A stretch of DNA of 64,000 nucleotides from contig OY821745.1 in assembly GCA_963682055.1 (NCBI GenBank), positions 20,085,342-20,149,341 of the forward strand, read 5' to 3'. Below, one piece after another: positions 25,201 to 36,429 of the stretch. This stretch comes from Primula veris (Eukaryota > Streptophyta > Magnoliopsida > Ericales > Primulaceae). The position numbers were made by a program, and so were the translations under genes. The first letter of the stretch is position 1; each line of letters starts with the position of its first letter. The notes below the pieces were generated by a model. That model was not told the origin of the DNA. It saw nothing but the letters and a program-made list of their open reading frames with translations, and searched no databases.

Positions 25201-25392
25201 TTAAATAATGTAAAGAATAAAAGAAAAGGAGAGAGAGGTAGATAAATTACAGAGTTCGGAGAAGAAAAGGAGGAGGATTATAAAGGAGGAGACGAGGGTG
25301 ATGACACCACCGGAAAGCGTACGGCTAAAGAAATCCTCGTTAATCTTCGGATATGCGTCTAGATTCCTTATTTTGCTATACACCTTCTCCAT
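15751..25392 (-). CDS. ERGIC3: ERGIC3/ERV46-like ER-Golgi cargo receptor
   Basis: Thirteen reverse-strand exons with GT-AG borders and matching phase: 25392-25251, 21845-21772, 21595-21512, 21233-21153, 20810-20730, 20177-20085, 19893-19714, 19514-19447, 17600-17549, 17230-17177, 17085-16993, 16350-16284 and 15842-15751. They encode 386 aa, the usual length of the plant protein. The start reads RNLDAYPKINEDFFSRTLSG; a first membrane segment spans about residues 28-46, then the ERV46 luminal signature SLLSVDAMDISGE. Conserved cysteines include YCGSC (146, 149) and CCNSC (159, 160, 163). A second membrane segment lies at about 342-372, followed by a short Lys-rich cytosolic tail. Family members cycle between ER and Golgi in COPII/COPI vesicles as partners of ERV41. 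Intron 1 is 3.4 kb; four transposon insertions sit in introns 1, 5, 8 and 11. Confidence 0.96.
16395..16911. mobile_element. MITE in ERGIC3 intron 11
   Basis: 517 bp with inverted ends CTATGATGCACGG and CCGTGCATCATAG. It is flanked by TCAACAAC at 16387-16394 and 16912-16919, an 8-bp duplication, which fits hAT; a 9-bp reading with one mismatch would fit Mutator. Internal sequence is non-coding, with further imperfect inverted matches near both ends. Confidence 0.82.
18347..19205 (+). mobile_element. TRIM-like miniature LTR element in ERGIC3 intron 8
   Basis: Two similar terminal repeats, 18347-18534 (188 bp) and 19024-19205 (182 bp), both start TGTT and end TTTCACA or TTTTCACA. Shared inner blocks include TTTGATCTTATTTGA and TTTTATCCTATTTATGTGT. 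A degenerate initiator-Met primer site TGCTATTAGAGCC follows the first repeat directly. Five bases ATATA abut both ends, but the right one runs into an AT repeat, so the duplication is only suggestive. The 489-bp interior shows no coding sequence. It is antisense to the host gene. Confidence 0.75.
19206..19281. repeat. (AT)n / (GTAT)n microsatellite
   Basis: Alternating AT run, then GTAT repeats, AT, and again GTAT repeats, directly after the TRIM-like element. Reading frames through it are low-complexity artefacts. Confidence 0.9.
20368..20697 (+). mobile_element. TRIM element in ERGIC3 intron 5
   Basis: 330-bp miniature LTR element. LTRs are 20368-20477 (110 bp) and 20590-20697 (108 bp); they start TGTTGGAA, share GTCCCACATCGTTGAGGCAT and end CTTCTACA. 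A primer site TAGTATTAGAGCC (two mismatches to the initiator tRNA-Met site) follows the first LTR. The purine tract AGTGAGGGGGAG precedes the second. The 5-bp duplication AATTA lies at 20363-20367 and 20698-20702. There is no coding capacity. It sits antisense to the host, and its right end is only 32 bases from the 5' splice site of exon 5 (exon boundary at 20730). Confidence 0.95.
21846..24468. other. ERGIC3 intron 1, distal part
   Basis: Most of the 3.4-kb first intron (21846-25250). AT-rich without coding signal. At about 24070-24245 a stretch rich in GCACCCCCAT and GCAACCCCA, ending in GGCTCCACCCCTGA, looks like an old transposon end, but I could not delimit it. Confidence 0.5.
24478..25048. 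mobile_element. Mutator-type MITE with internal subrepeats
   Basis: 571 bp in ERGIC3 intron 1. The inverted ends share AAAATGCTAAATTGGTAC and then, after one mismatched base, CAACCTATC. The element is flanked by 9-bp direct repeats GCGTAAAAC (24469-24477 and 25049-25057), the size typical of Mutator. The right half holds about four imperfect units of about 60 bp built on AGGTTGGGTA.TAAATCGCTAAAAG and GATAGGTT.GGTACCAAT. A further solo end, GGTTGGGTACTAATTTAGCA, follows at about 25080. Confidence 0.85.
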
Positions 25393-25424
25393 CTCTCTCT
25401 TTTTATTTCTCTCTCTCTCTCTAA

Positions 25425-25458
<34 letters not shown>

Positions 25459-25606
25459 TGGTGTTGCCGGCTTGGAGAGAGAGAGAGAGAGAGAGAGAAT
25501 GAGCGAGAAAGTGACGGAAAGAGGGATAGGTCAACGGTGTTTACGGGACTTAACCAATCATAAGCTAAGTATTTGGTGGAAGGGTCTAATCTTAAGTCTT
25601 ATATAA
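25393..25606 (-). promoter_or_regulatory. ERGIC3 leader and core promoter with microsatellites
   Basis: Immediately upstream of the ATG are, in + strand terms, a CT run, an AT run (about 25425-25448), a short GT run and a GA run (about 25475-25498). Read on the minus strand, TTTATATAAG around 25599-25606 is a plausible TATA box about 210 bases before the ATG. The microsatellites would lie in the leader or just upstream of it. Confidence 0.5.
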
Positions 25607-25780
25607 ATAGCGCACACACGCCGACCCATCTACAAATACAGCTTATCAATGGAGTGATAAGGTAACCCGGGTGGATAAAAACATCTCCATATTATCAAAA
25701 AAACGTCTTCTTTTTTTTAAGTGCTTTTTTTTTTATTGAAAATTTGATGATTTTATTATTTCACCGCATTTCATAATTAC

Positions 25781-26023
25781 TAGATTTTAACTTCGTTCTT
25801 ATTTAATTGTTCATTACGAAACAATATGCAATTTTGTTCGACCAATAACTTGTATCAAAATTATCGGAATTAAATCTTTTAAAAGTTGATCATATAGTTC
25901 AAATGTTAAATTTTATGATTATATTTTAAAAAACTTCATTTCGACAATTTTGTTACAAGTTATAAGCCGATCAAAATTGCACGTAATTTTGTAGTGGACA
26001 ATTAAATGAGAACGGATGGAGTA
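25781..26023. mobile_element. Stowaway-like MITE
   Basis: About 243 bp forming one large imperfect inverted repeat. Left arm TTCTTATTTAATTGTTCA pairs with right arm TGGACAATTAAATGAGAA; inner arms share AACTTGTA.CAAAATT. The right end GAACGGATGGAGTA is the reverse of the Stowaway terminus. The host target would be TA. Confidence 0.75.
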
Positions 26024-27715
26024 CTATATACATATAATTCAACTTCATCTATACATAAATTCTAATTCCACCATTACGATTTAGCCATAGTTGTCACCGG
26101 TTTGCGAACGGAAAAAGAAAACTAAATGATATGGAGAAATGAGAAACGTGGGAAAAATAAAATTCTAATATTTACAGGTGAAGTAATAGGAAGAGGGAAA
26201 CGAATAGCGAGAAACGAGATTCTAAAAAAGGACAGTTTCCAGGTAACTATGGTTTCAACTTGGGTCCCTATTCGAAAACTCAGTTTTGGTTTTAAGTTCT
26301 CGTTTATTTCCCTAGTATTTCACGTGTAAATCTTAAAGAACAAAAATATGACTCACAGTTGACATTTTCGATTCCCGTTTTTGTTTCCTTTACGACAAAT
26401 GTGATTTGAACTAGTAGTATATTGGCATCTGCTTATTTATTTACTTATAATTATTTGTAAATTTGTATGAAATAATTTTGTTTGATATAGATAAAAAATG
26501 ATACGTATTTGACACTTTATAATTATATGTCCGCTAAGACTTATTTTACGGTTAGTTTATCAATTATTGTCTACTCTTATGTCTTTCGACCAGAGTTTTT
26601 CTTCATTTACTTTTCTTAGCTACATCTTGACGAGTAAGAAATTCTATAGTCACTACATGCACTTGCATAATACTTCGGCATACACCATCAGGCAAAACAT
26701 TTTTGTACTTAGCTCGCATAGTTTTTGGGTCCCATATTGGAGGTTTCGAGTAATTGACACACTACATGAAGACAGAGATCAAGTATATCGTAAGTAGTCT
26801 AAACACCTAAAGGAAACTATTCTAATTTATTGTGAAATGTAGTTGATCATATTCGTGCACAAAGTTTTAATGTAACTTTTAAGCTTGAGACATTCAACTT
26901 TTAACCTTTACTTGCTCGTTATGCTCATGTTACTCACTCAAAACTCTATAGAAGTTGATTCATCACCATTTTCACATATACATGGCGTATGATTTGCTCT
27001 ATGCATACAGTCTCTCAGTATTTACGCTAAGCTAATAATTGTCAAACAACAATATGGAAATTGTTAAAAGAAAGTTAATCCAGTTTTCCCTAATTGTACT
27101 AATTAGGAATTTTGTTCCGTTGTAGACTTGTAGTTCACTAAAAGGACTTGGTCCTGGAAAAGTAGACAATCCAGCAAGTGTTGCTTAATACAACATACAA
27201 TACCAGATAAGCATTATTGTTTGCACCAAGAAAAAGAAAAATATAGCATGGTAGTCAGATTCTATGACATACTCGCTACTCAGGACTACCAGTTGTATTT
27301 CCGATCGTGAGCAGCAATACTGTCTTAAACAATTGATATGCCTAACACACCATCTTCTCCACATTTACTGTCGAAAAAGATAAATTCTTACCGATACGCA
27401 AGTACAGTTATCAGTTCTGAACTATTTACTCATGGAACCACGTGATTAAAGAAGAAAACATAAACATAGAGCAAAACGCTAGATTAACAAACATAAGGAT
27501 TTTTCCATCTCTGAGGACAATTAATATTACGTGCATATAACACAACATGACTATCACGAGCATACTTACAAGGACAACAGAACAAAATTCATGATGGCGA
27601 ATAACAATTAAAGGATGGAAGCATTTATGGTACTTCCATGAAGGCCTCCTAAATGTATTTATACAAATCGACAGCTTACTGAAGCTGCGCATATCAACTG
27701 TGACAATGACTTTCA
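26024..27715. other. Intergenic, ERGIC3 promoter to LNK1 3' end
   Basis: AT-rich, with no reading frame resembling a known protein and no clear repeat. It must include distal promoter of the ERGIC3-like gene and the 3' UTR of the LNK1-like gene. Confidence 0.55.
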
Positions 27716-30700
27716 CTAGCCATCATCAGTGACAGACACTGTTAATCCTGCTTTACTTGCAGCTTCTTCACAGCAAACCAGCTGATCAACCATAACAGGT
27801 GGGCTGCTCATAGATCCATTTCTCTGTTTATTCAACTCAATTAGTACAGACAAGAAAACAAATATCGTATTATGAAATATGAAGTATGTAATTATATGGT
27901 CTGGCAGTGGAATAGTTCAATAAGGAAAACAGAAGCATACCATAGTATGCGACTTCAAAGATGACCCATCACGAGCTGGCATTGCCGACGGATCTGAAGG
28001 ACGATGGAACAGTAAGTGAGCCACCGTCCGATCTATTGGATTTGTGTCAGTTTCCATATCCATAAACCCTCTGCAAATAAAATTTTTAAAAGCAAGTTTA
28101 GATATGGACTCTTTTGTGCAAAACTAAAAAAAGGCGGTCAAGATCAAGCGTGGAAGCTCCATGATTGAAATGGCAGAGATGTCTTCTATATGCTACATGA
28201 ACAACCTTTCATTTTTACTTCAAAACCATGAAGAGCATTATACTGGTTTACCAATTACCATACTTCTTTGTAGACAACAAAGCTAAAAATTGCAAGAATA
28301 TGTGTACGTACTTATCTGATGCATCGGCCATGAATGCATCACCGGCTTCTCCAGTTTGCCCACCACCCGTTATATTTGCATAGCGATGTCTTTGTTCAGC
28401 ACTCCTGGCCAAACGGTAGAGGCTATCCCTTATGCACAATTTAGTCCTTATGTCCAGCTGTGTAAGATAAGACATTTAATCACTTAGCAGTTGGAAAGAG
28501 AGAAAGACAAGAGACACTTAGAAATTAGAATGGAAAAAAAATAAAAAAAAATGGGCTCGAATATTAGAAATAGAGTTCAATAAGGTCAAGTTTGCGAGTG
28601 AAGGCTATTATTCGCATAAAGTGGTTAAATTTTATATTTCAGTTAAAGTACAGCAATAGTCTCCATCATTCATTCATTTATCAAACTACACCTTTTTATC
28701 CCAAGAATTTTAGGGTCGACAATGATTGTCTCCATATTTCGGTTAAATTCTCCTTTCAATCCTCATAGTTTCAATTGGACCACTAACAGTCCCTTACTTG
28801 AGTTGAAATTTCCAATTTGGTCCCCATAGTTTCAATTGACACACTATTAGTCTTCGTAGATCGTAAGTTACACAAATCACCCCAATATCTACACAAGTGG
28901 TCACCAACAAATCTTCCCACTATCTACAAAAGTGGTCACCATTTATAAGACAAATGGTCCCCATCGGAAGGGGCCGCTGGTGAAACTGCAGAAACTATGG
29001 GAACTAATACCATTATAAATGAAACTATGGCAATCACTCGTGTAACTTATGGAAACACAGGACCGATAAATAGTGTTACAACCATCCTGTGAGGACCAAA
29101 TCAAAATATTCGCCTCGAGTATGAGGACTGTTGCTATAATGTACCCTACATTTTAGGGACCATTCAACCCATACTTGTTTTAAAATGGATTTTACCTGTT
29201 CAATTACTTGTTGAAGCTGGCAGAAACTAGATATTTCTAGTGACATCTCATCAACCCCACTGTTATTGCAAGAAGTCTCCATTACATTTGGAGAACCCGA
29301 GTCTTTTGTTACATTAGCCCTTTCAATTCCACTATTATTTTTAGAATAATTCCGAGAGTGGTGGACTATAAAATCTTGCCGCCTTCTTAGCTTTTCTAAT
29401 TTTTCATCTACGGACATGAAAGGGGCACTGAACGGATGACGATGAGAACTCTCCATAGTCTGTTCTTGACTTGATGCATAAGAAGACTCCCCCGGAGAGA
29501 AGGATGTGAGGGAATTGATTTCTGACTTTATATTAGAGAGTGGTGAACCAACCGAGTTCTGATATTTCAAATGTATGTAAGGTGAGTGAGTTTGCAAGTA
29601 CTCAAAATTATTCGGTGCTGTATTTTTATATTGATTCTGGTGGTCTGGGTGGGCAAACACTTGACGGGATTTACACGAAACTTTTTTTTCCCCTACAGAT
29701 AGATTAGGACGACTTGCGTGTTTATTCTGAAATTTGATATGCCATGCATTAGCACACCAGATAAACAAAATAAGAAATGGAAACTGCAGAAACTTTAAAG
29801 AATAACAGAAATCATAACCGAAAGCGTTAATTACAGTTTTGTACAAGGATTATCATATTATGATTTTACACCAAACTACCAAAAAACAAGAGTACACAAT
29901 ATCATATTCCACAAGGATTTAGTTTATTTAGTACCAAATTAATATAAAAAAATGTAGGTCTAAATAACTAAATTGTTATGAAACAAAATGTTTTGTACTA
30001 ATATAGAAGGAAAACACGGATTTAAAGGGTGTATAAAAAAAACAATTTCTTTATATTTTGTGTTTTCGTCCCAAATTATGTTTTTCTTTGACTTGGTTGA
30101 CAAATTGAAATATTAAGCCAGGTGGAGAAAGTAATTGCATGTTCTTATAGGATGGTGTGCCAAATCAAAAATTGTTGGTACGTTAGTGTACAAAACTGCA
30201 ATTAACTTTAACCAAAGCTTATTTTGTAAAGAATGATTTTTATAGTATATAAAAATTTATTTCAATAACATACCTTTTGACCGTTTCCATTTGCTGACTC
30301 ATACGCAGTTGAGTTATTGAAATGAATACCGCTGCTTAACTGTACTCCCTGTACAATAAGAGTCATTAACAGATAAGAATATAGTACATAGTATCCCTAA
30401 AAAGATTAGCTTTAGAAACTACGACAGGTTTCAAAGTACAATATGTTCGACTGACCTGTTGCTCTTTAGGCGCCATTTTAGGAATTGGAGACTCGTCCAT
30501 AAAAGTAAGGTTACCAAGAGGATCTGAAACACTTGCATTCTCCAGTGTCGAACTGTTTTCTTCTAGTAAATTTTTAAATGGACTGAAACTTGGATCTTCA
30601 ATTTTTTGTGTTGAATGCAGCCAAGCCAGATTATCTTCATTACTGCTTCCAAACTCGAGATTTGAATCACAACTTCTGCCAATATTAACACAATACAATT

Positions 30701-32057
30701 ATATAAACACAAAAAGAAGCCATGAAAACTTCAAAAGATTAAATCACATGACAATACCTTAAGATCCTTTCAACATCGTCAAAATTTTCAATATCAGGCC
30801 AACCGTAATTTAAGAGATCAGAAGATTCATCGTCTTTATGGTCCTTATCCCAAAAAATGAGGTCATTTTCTGTTTGAGATATTTCACCGAGAGGATAGGC
30901 GCATGAGTTAGTGTCATTCACTATACACTCCTCACCAGATATAGTACCATCAGCATCCACGATATCGGTGATAGAATTATTTTGTCCTTTTCTCAACAAT
31001 TTTGTCCTTTTCTTCTTCTGAGGTTGAATATATCTTTCCTCCTCTTGATTCACATACTTAGTAAAGATCTCTTCATCTTGAAGATATGCTGTCTCATTCT
31101 CATTTTTGTTGCTCGAATGAGGTACTATATGATCATTTATCTGGTCCAACTCATCCCAAGCAATATCCTCAAGCTATAACACCAGTTACATACAATTAAC
31201 TGTAATTACACCAATGACGATCTCTCTCACAATAAGTAAAATAATTTCACCATAAGCAACATAATATTTTGCTTATTTTTTTTAAAAAAGCAACGTAATA
31301 TTGAAAAATATCAACATGCAACATAAGTTCCGAAACAAAATAAGTGAGGAGCACGGACATATATATACATAATCAAAAGTAATTTATCTTTAACTGTATT
31401 TGCTGCCAGCTTCTCTTTACAGTCTTTTCAATTTCATTAACTTACATTCAGTGTATATCATGTTTATGAACTAATCAGAAAGTAATGGATAAATTTTAAG
31501 AAAAAGATGTTCAAAGAGACGAAAAGAAGTAACTCCACTTTTTTGCAAATCACCAGGAAAGAGCTTAAAGCTTATGATGGACCAAAAGGATATTTCTTTC
31601 ACTTATGAGTCTATGACCTTGTGAAAAATACTCCTACCTAAGGCATGTTCCTGCAGCTTTAAGCAAATAAGTAAGATTATTGAGCTTGTTAAAATCTTGT
31701 TTCAACGAGCTTAAAAAAAGAGGTGATCAACCGGATGCAGTCAGGTTTTAAGCAAAAAAAAAAAGAGCTTTTAAGCTTCAACCTAATGAGGCCTTAGTCA
31801 GCTAATACGTAATATCATACATAACTCAATATTTTGCCTCCAACAACTCATTTTCCCTCCCAGAGTACTTAATTAGGACCAATTTCAGCAATTTGTGGGA
31901 AGGTGCTATAAAATCCAGAACTCTTGGTACTACTTGATAGCTCCTCCAAGTAAAAAGTATAATACTTGAGAATGTAAGTATGACCAATAATCAACAACAC
32001 AGAAATTTATCATTGTACATAAGGGACTCTCACCTCATATGTGCACAAATCAGACAT
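27716..32057 (-). CDS. LNK1: LNK1-like night light-inducible, clock-regulated coactivator
   Basis: Eight reverse-strand coding exons: 32057-32034, 31173-30758, 30672-30456, 30348-30274, 29726-29196, 28457-28312, 28070-27941 and 27823-27716. They join in phase to 548 aa. The start MSDLCTYE followed by LEDIAWDE and DHIVPH is the LNK1 N-terminal signature. YPLGEISQTENDL, LNYGWPDIENFDDVERI and, near the end, GFMDMETDTNPIDRTVAHLL followed by FHRPSDPS are further family blocks. LNK proteins have no DNA-binding domain; they act in the nucleus with REVEILLE MYB factors to activate evening clock genes (PRR5, TOC1). An in-frame ATG six codons upstream (32075) could also start translation; I chose 32057 because MSDL is the conserved start. 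A non-coding first exon lies beyond a 3.7-kb leader intron. Confidence 0.92.
28648..29144. mobile_element. Inverted-repeat MITE in LNK1 intron 5
   Basis: Ends GTACAGCAATAGTCTCCATCATT and, inverted, GTACATTATAGCAACAGTCCTCAT pair with a 4-base gap. The interior has repeated TTTCAATTG-type blocks (CATAGTTTCAATTGGACC, CATAGTTTCAATTGACAC). I could not find a clean target duplication. Confidence 0.55.
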
Positions 32058-32098
32058 TCCACCGACTTGATTCATCCAACACCAGATGCACAGCTTGC
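32058..32098 (-). other. LNK1 5' UTR, start-codon exon part
   Basis: The ATG exon appears to begin at 32098, after the acceptor ...TGATCAG. This leaves about 41 bases of leader before the ATG at 32057, including the alternative upstream in-frame ATG. Confidence 0.6.
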
Positions 32099-32899
32099 CT
32101 GATCAGATGTCATAATTTAAACACAAATCTTCTCTTCGTCGCCGTTCGACCAACCAATAGAAAGCAAAAAAAAAAAAACTAAAATGATTAGATACTGACA
32201 GAATTTGCAATAGCAATACTATCCCTGTAGCTATTCCAAAAGCAACCAAAGTAACTGTATTGAGATATATCACCGACACTCCCCTACTATCTAATATCAC
32301 TATCACCCTATTTATTTCTATCTTGAAACTTACTCCATCTAATTTATTTTTTATTGGGTTCCCGAGATCTCCGCCCGACTTATTTCTACAGTAATACACA
32401 TTATCCCTAGAGCTATCCAAAAGCACCTGTAGTAACTTTATCTCTTACAAAATCTATGTCTGTTAGCCCACAAAAATGTTTACACATCCCAGAAAACTGA
32501 GACTATTATCGAGCAGTTTAGTAGTCAGTCATTCACTATGGCGGTGATCCGAAAATCTCAATTCTGAACTGCATTATTGTCCAAATAAATATAGTATTAT
32601 ATAAAGCTTAAATCTTTTAGTCCAGACTGTAAATTTTACGAATTTGAGACGAGATCTATCATTAGCATAAAAACCAATACGGTAACAAACCCATAAGTCT
32701 CAGTGTATTTTTACTTCTTTTTAAATAAATAAATTTATCTTGGGTTAATGGTTAAGCTTTTTTTAGTCCAAGAAACAATTCCAATATCAACTAACAAGAA
32801 TTAATAATTTCCAATTTTTCTCAGAAAAGAAAAGTAAGCTAAATGAAATCAAATTCATTATCTATCAATTCACACAAAATGGCAACTGGAAAACCTTTG

Positions 32900-35825
32900 A
32901 TGGTATAAAATTGTAAGCAAATAAAATGGCTTGTTTGATATTTAGATTAAAAAAAAAAAAATAGCTCAAAAGGCTTCTATGTCTGTCAAAAAATGTAAGA
33001 AAGCTCGCATTTAGATTTTAAACTAACCAACCAGCTAAAACAACTGCAAAGTACAATTTTAATAGAATATAAGCTGGCTTATCTGATATTAAGATAAAAA
33101 AAACTAAATTGGATTAGCTCAAAAGTCTTCTATCTCTGTCAAAAATGCAAAAATGCAAAAAAAAAAAAAACTCGCACTTTAAGCAAACCAACCAACTTAT
33201 ACAACTACAAAATACAATTTTAACAGAATATTAGCTGGCTTATCTGATATTAAGATAAAAACTAAATTTAATTAGCTCAAAAGGCTTTCTATCTCTGTAA
33301 GAAATGCAAAAAAAAAACTCGCATTTTAAGCTAACCAACCAACTTATACAACTTCAGAATACAATTTTAATAGAATATAAGCTGGCTTATTTGATATAGA
33401 AATAAAACCTAAATTATATATTAGCTCAAAAGGCTTCTATTTCTGTCAAAAAATGAAAAAAAAAATAGCATTTTAAGCTGACCAACCAACTTATACAACT
33501 ACAAAACACAATTTTAATAGAATATACGCTGGCTTATATGATATTAAGATAAAAAAACTAAATTTAATTAGCTCTGGAGTCTTCTATCTTTGTCAATAAA
33601 TGCAAAAAACACGCATTTTAAGCTGATGACCAACGAACTTATACAACTTAGAAATACAATTTTCATAGCCTATAAGCTGACTTATTTGATATTAAGCTAA
33701 AAAACTAAATTTAATTAGCTCAAAAAGGCTTCTATCTCTGTCAAAAAAAGCAAAAAACTCGCATTTTAAACTGACCAACCAGCTAATACTACTTCGAAAT
33801 ACAATTTTAATAGAATATAAGCTGGCTTATCTGATATTAAGATAAAAAATCAAATTAAATTAGCTCAAAAAGGCTTCTATCTCTGTCAAAAAATGCAAAA
33901 AAAGATGCAATTTAAGCTGACCAACCAACTTGTACAAGTACAAAATACAATTTTTAAATCTTTAAGCATATAAGCAGGCTTATTTAATATTAAGATAAAA
34001 ACTAAATTTAATTAGCTCAAAAGGCTTCTATCTCTGACAAAAAATCGTTAAGCATATAAGCTGGCTTATTTAACTAAATTTAATTAGCCCAAAACTGATA
34101 TAAATCTTTAAGCATATAAGCTGGCTTATTTGATATTAAGCTAAAAAACTAAACTCAAAAAGGATTCTATCTCTGTCAAAAATGCTAACCAACCAACTTA
34201 TACACCTACAAAATACAATTTTTAACAGAATATAAGCTGGCTTATCTGATATTAAGATAAAAACTAAATTTAATCAGCTCAAAAGGCTTCTATCTCTGTC
34301 AAGAAATGCAAAAAAAAACTCGCATTTTAAGCAAACCAACCAACTTATACAATTTCAAAATAGAATTTTAATAGAGTATAAGCTGGCTTATTTGATATAA
34401 AGATAAAAACTAAATTATATTAGCTCAAAAGGCTTCTATTTCTGTCAAAAAATGCAAAAAAAAATAGCATTTTAAGCTGACCAACCAACTTATACAACTA
34501 CAAAACACAATTTTAATAGCATATAAGCTGGCTTATCTTATCTGATATTAAGATAAAAACTTAATTAGCTCTGGAGTCTTCTATCTCTGTCAAAAAATGC
34601 AAAAAACTCGCATATTAAGCTGACCAACCAACTTATACAACTTCGAAATACAATTTTAATAGCCTATAAGCTGGCTTATTTGATATTAAGCTAAAAAACT
34701 AAATTTAATTAGCTCAAAAAAGCTTCTATCTCTGTAAAAAAAAAACGCATTTTAAACTGACCAACCAACTTATTCAACTTCGAAATACAATTTTAATAGA
34801 ATGTAAGCTGGCTTATCTGATATTAAGGTAAAAAATTACATTAAATTAGCTCAAAAGGCTTCTATATCTGTCAAAAAATGCAAAAAAAAATCGTAATTTA
34901 AGCTGATCAACCAACTTATACAAGTACAAAATACAATTTTTAAATCTTTAAGCATATAAGCTGGCTTATTTAATATTAAGATAAAAACTAAACTTAATTA
35001 GCTCAAAAGGCTTCTATCTCTGTCAAAAAAAAGCAGGGAAAAAAAACTCGCATTTTAAGCTAACCAACCAACTTATACAACTTCAAAATACAATTTTTAA
35101 TAAAAAAAACTCACCTGAATCAGTAATTCAATTCAGATTTATGATTAACCTTTTTTTAGTCCAAGAAACAACTCCACAAAGAATTAATAATTTCCAATTT
35201 ATCTATCAAACCACACAAAATGGCAACTGGACAAACATTGATATAAATCCTAAAGCATATAAGCTGGCTTATTCGATATAAAGATAAAATGACTGAATTA
35301 AATTAGCTCAAAAGGCTTCAATCCCTGTCAAAAAATGCAAAAAAATCGCATTTTAAACTAACCAACCAACTTATACAACTACAAAACACAATTTCTAATC
35401 AAAAACTCACCTGACAATCAGTAATCCAATTCAGATTCACGATTTAATCAGCAAAATGGGCTTATTTGATATAAAGATAAAAACTAAATCAAATTGGCTC
35501 AAAAGGGTTTTATTTCTGTCAAAAAATGCAAAGAAACTCACATTTTATGCTAATCAACCAACTTATACAACTTAAACAACTGCAAAATACAAAAAATTTA
35601 ATCAAAAAACTCACCTGAAAATCAGTAATTCAATTCAGATTCACGATTTAATCAGCAAAATGGGCATATTTGACATAAAGATAAAATAACTAAATTAAAT
35701 TAGCTCAAAAAGACTTCTATCTCTGTCAAAAAATGCAAAAATAAAATAAAAAATTAAATCGCATTTTAAGCTAACCAACCAACTTAAACAACTTTAACAA
35801 CTTAAAAAACTACAAAATACAAAAA
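32900..35825. repeat. About 150-bp tandem array in the LNK1 leader intron
   Basis: Nearly 3 kb of head-to-tail copies of a unit of about 146-160 bp, roughly 19 by eye. The + strand consensus runs AAGCTGGCTTAT, GATATTAAGATAAAAACTAA, TTAGCTCAAAAGGCTTCTAT, CTCTGTCAAAAAATGCAAAA, CTCGCATTTTAAGCTGACCA, ACCAACTTATACAACT and AAATACAATTTTAATAG. Copies vary by indels and point changes, and some are truncated (around 34050-34130). The array fills most of the intron 32099-35842 on the minus strand. No unit has coding potential. The right-hand copies (35100-35700) also contain leader-exon sequence. Confidence 0.95.
35115..35660 (-). repeat. Three decoy copies of the LNK1 leader exon end with 5' splice site
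   Basis: On the minus strand the true leader exon ends ...CAG|GTGAGT at 35843. Near-copies of its last 35-45 bases, each with the same CAG|GTGAGT, end at 35615, 35411 and 35115 (pieces about 35660-35615, 35456-35411 and 35150-35115). They share GAATTGAATTACTGATT-type sequence just before the donor. All lie inside the intron, interleaved with array units. Confidence 0.85.
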
Positions 35826-35842
35826 AATAATAAAAAACTCAC

Positions 35843-35960
35843 CTGAAAACCACTAATTCAATTGAGATTCACAGCAAAATTAAGTAATTACGAACAGCGA
35901 TCAAGTTTGAAAGAAAGTCACAGTTTGTAGAGATGGAGAGAGAGTGAGTGTGAGGCCAGG
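35843..35960 (-). other. LNK1 non-coding first exon (5' UTR)
   Basis: Inferred leader exon: a CT-rich stretch, typical of plant leaders, runs into TTTTGCTGTGAATCTCAAT and ends CAG|GTGAGT at 35843. The transcription start is not visible; the right limit is approximate. Confidence 0.6.
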
Positions 35961-36041
35961 GAGCGTTGGGGGAAAAAATAATATTATTTTATTAAATTAG
36001 TTGACTAAAGAAATATTAATAAGAGGCTATCCGTGATTTGC

Positions 36042-36047
36042 CACGTG
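36042..36047. promoter_or_regulatory. G-box CACGTG, LNK1 promoter
   Basis: Core CACGTG within CCACGTGG, about 80 bases upstream of the inferred leader. G-boxes bind bHLH (PIF) and bZIP (HY5-type) factors, which suits a light- and clock-regulated gene. Function here is inference. Confidence 0.6.
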
Positions 36048-36147
36048 GACTACAGATCTATACGGAAGAGAGAGAGAGGATTGGTATCAGAATATGTGGA
36101 CGAGAATAAGGAACGAGATACGATCAGTTTCACGGCTGCTATTTTGC

Positions 36148-36153
36148 CACGTG
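36148..36153. promoter_or_regulatory. Second G-box CACGTG, LNK1 promoter
   Basis: CACGTG within GCCACGTGTCC, 106 bases from the first. Both sites are flanked by the same TTTGCCACGTG sequence. Confidence 0.6.
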
Positions 36154-36429
36154 TCCTATCGTGCTCTCGACGTTTGACACTTGTTAAATGGGTCCCACCG
36201 TAAGTGGAAATCTGTGGTGTTCTGTGATTGGATTTTAGAAATTTGTTTTTACTGCCTTAGTTTTATTAGAATATATACTCTTAATTTATGTGGAGAGTGA
36301 TTATAAAACTTTAAAATAATTATTTATAAAAAAATAGTATTAATTTATAAAATTATAAAATAGTAGTAGACACATTTTATATAGAAGAATTAAAAAAAAA
36401 TATATCTGTCATATAATTATTAATTTTAT

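Noticed and set aside
25298..25606. 102-codon frame on the + strand
   Set aside because: Antisense to ERGIC3 exon 1 and then reads through microsatellites (ERERERER-type residues).
29076..29195. Extension of LNK1 exon 5 past its donor
   Set aside because: The frame stays open for about 40 codons past 29196, but the GT donor joins in phase to the next conserved block.
32900..35825. CRISPR-like appearance of the regular repeats
   Set aside because: Units are about 150 bp, diverged throughout and lack unique spacers; the sequence is a plant intron array.
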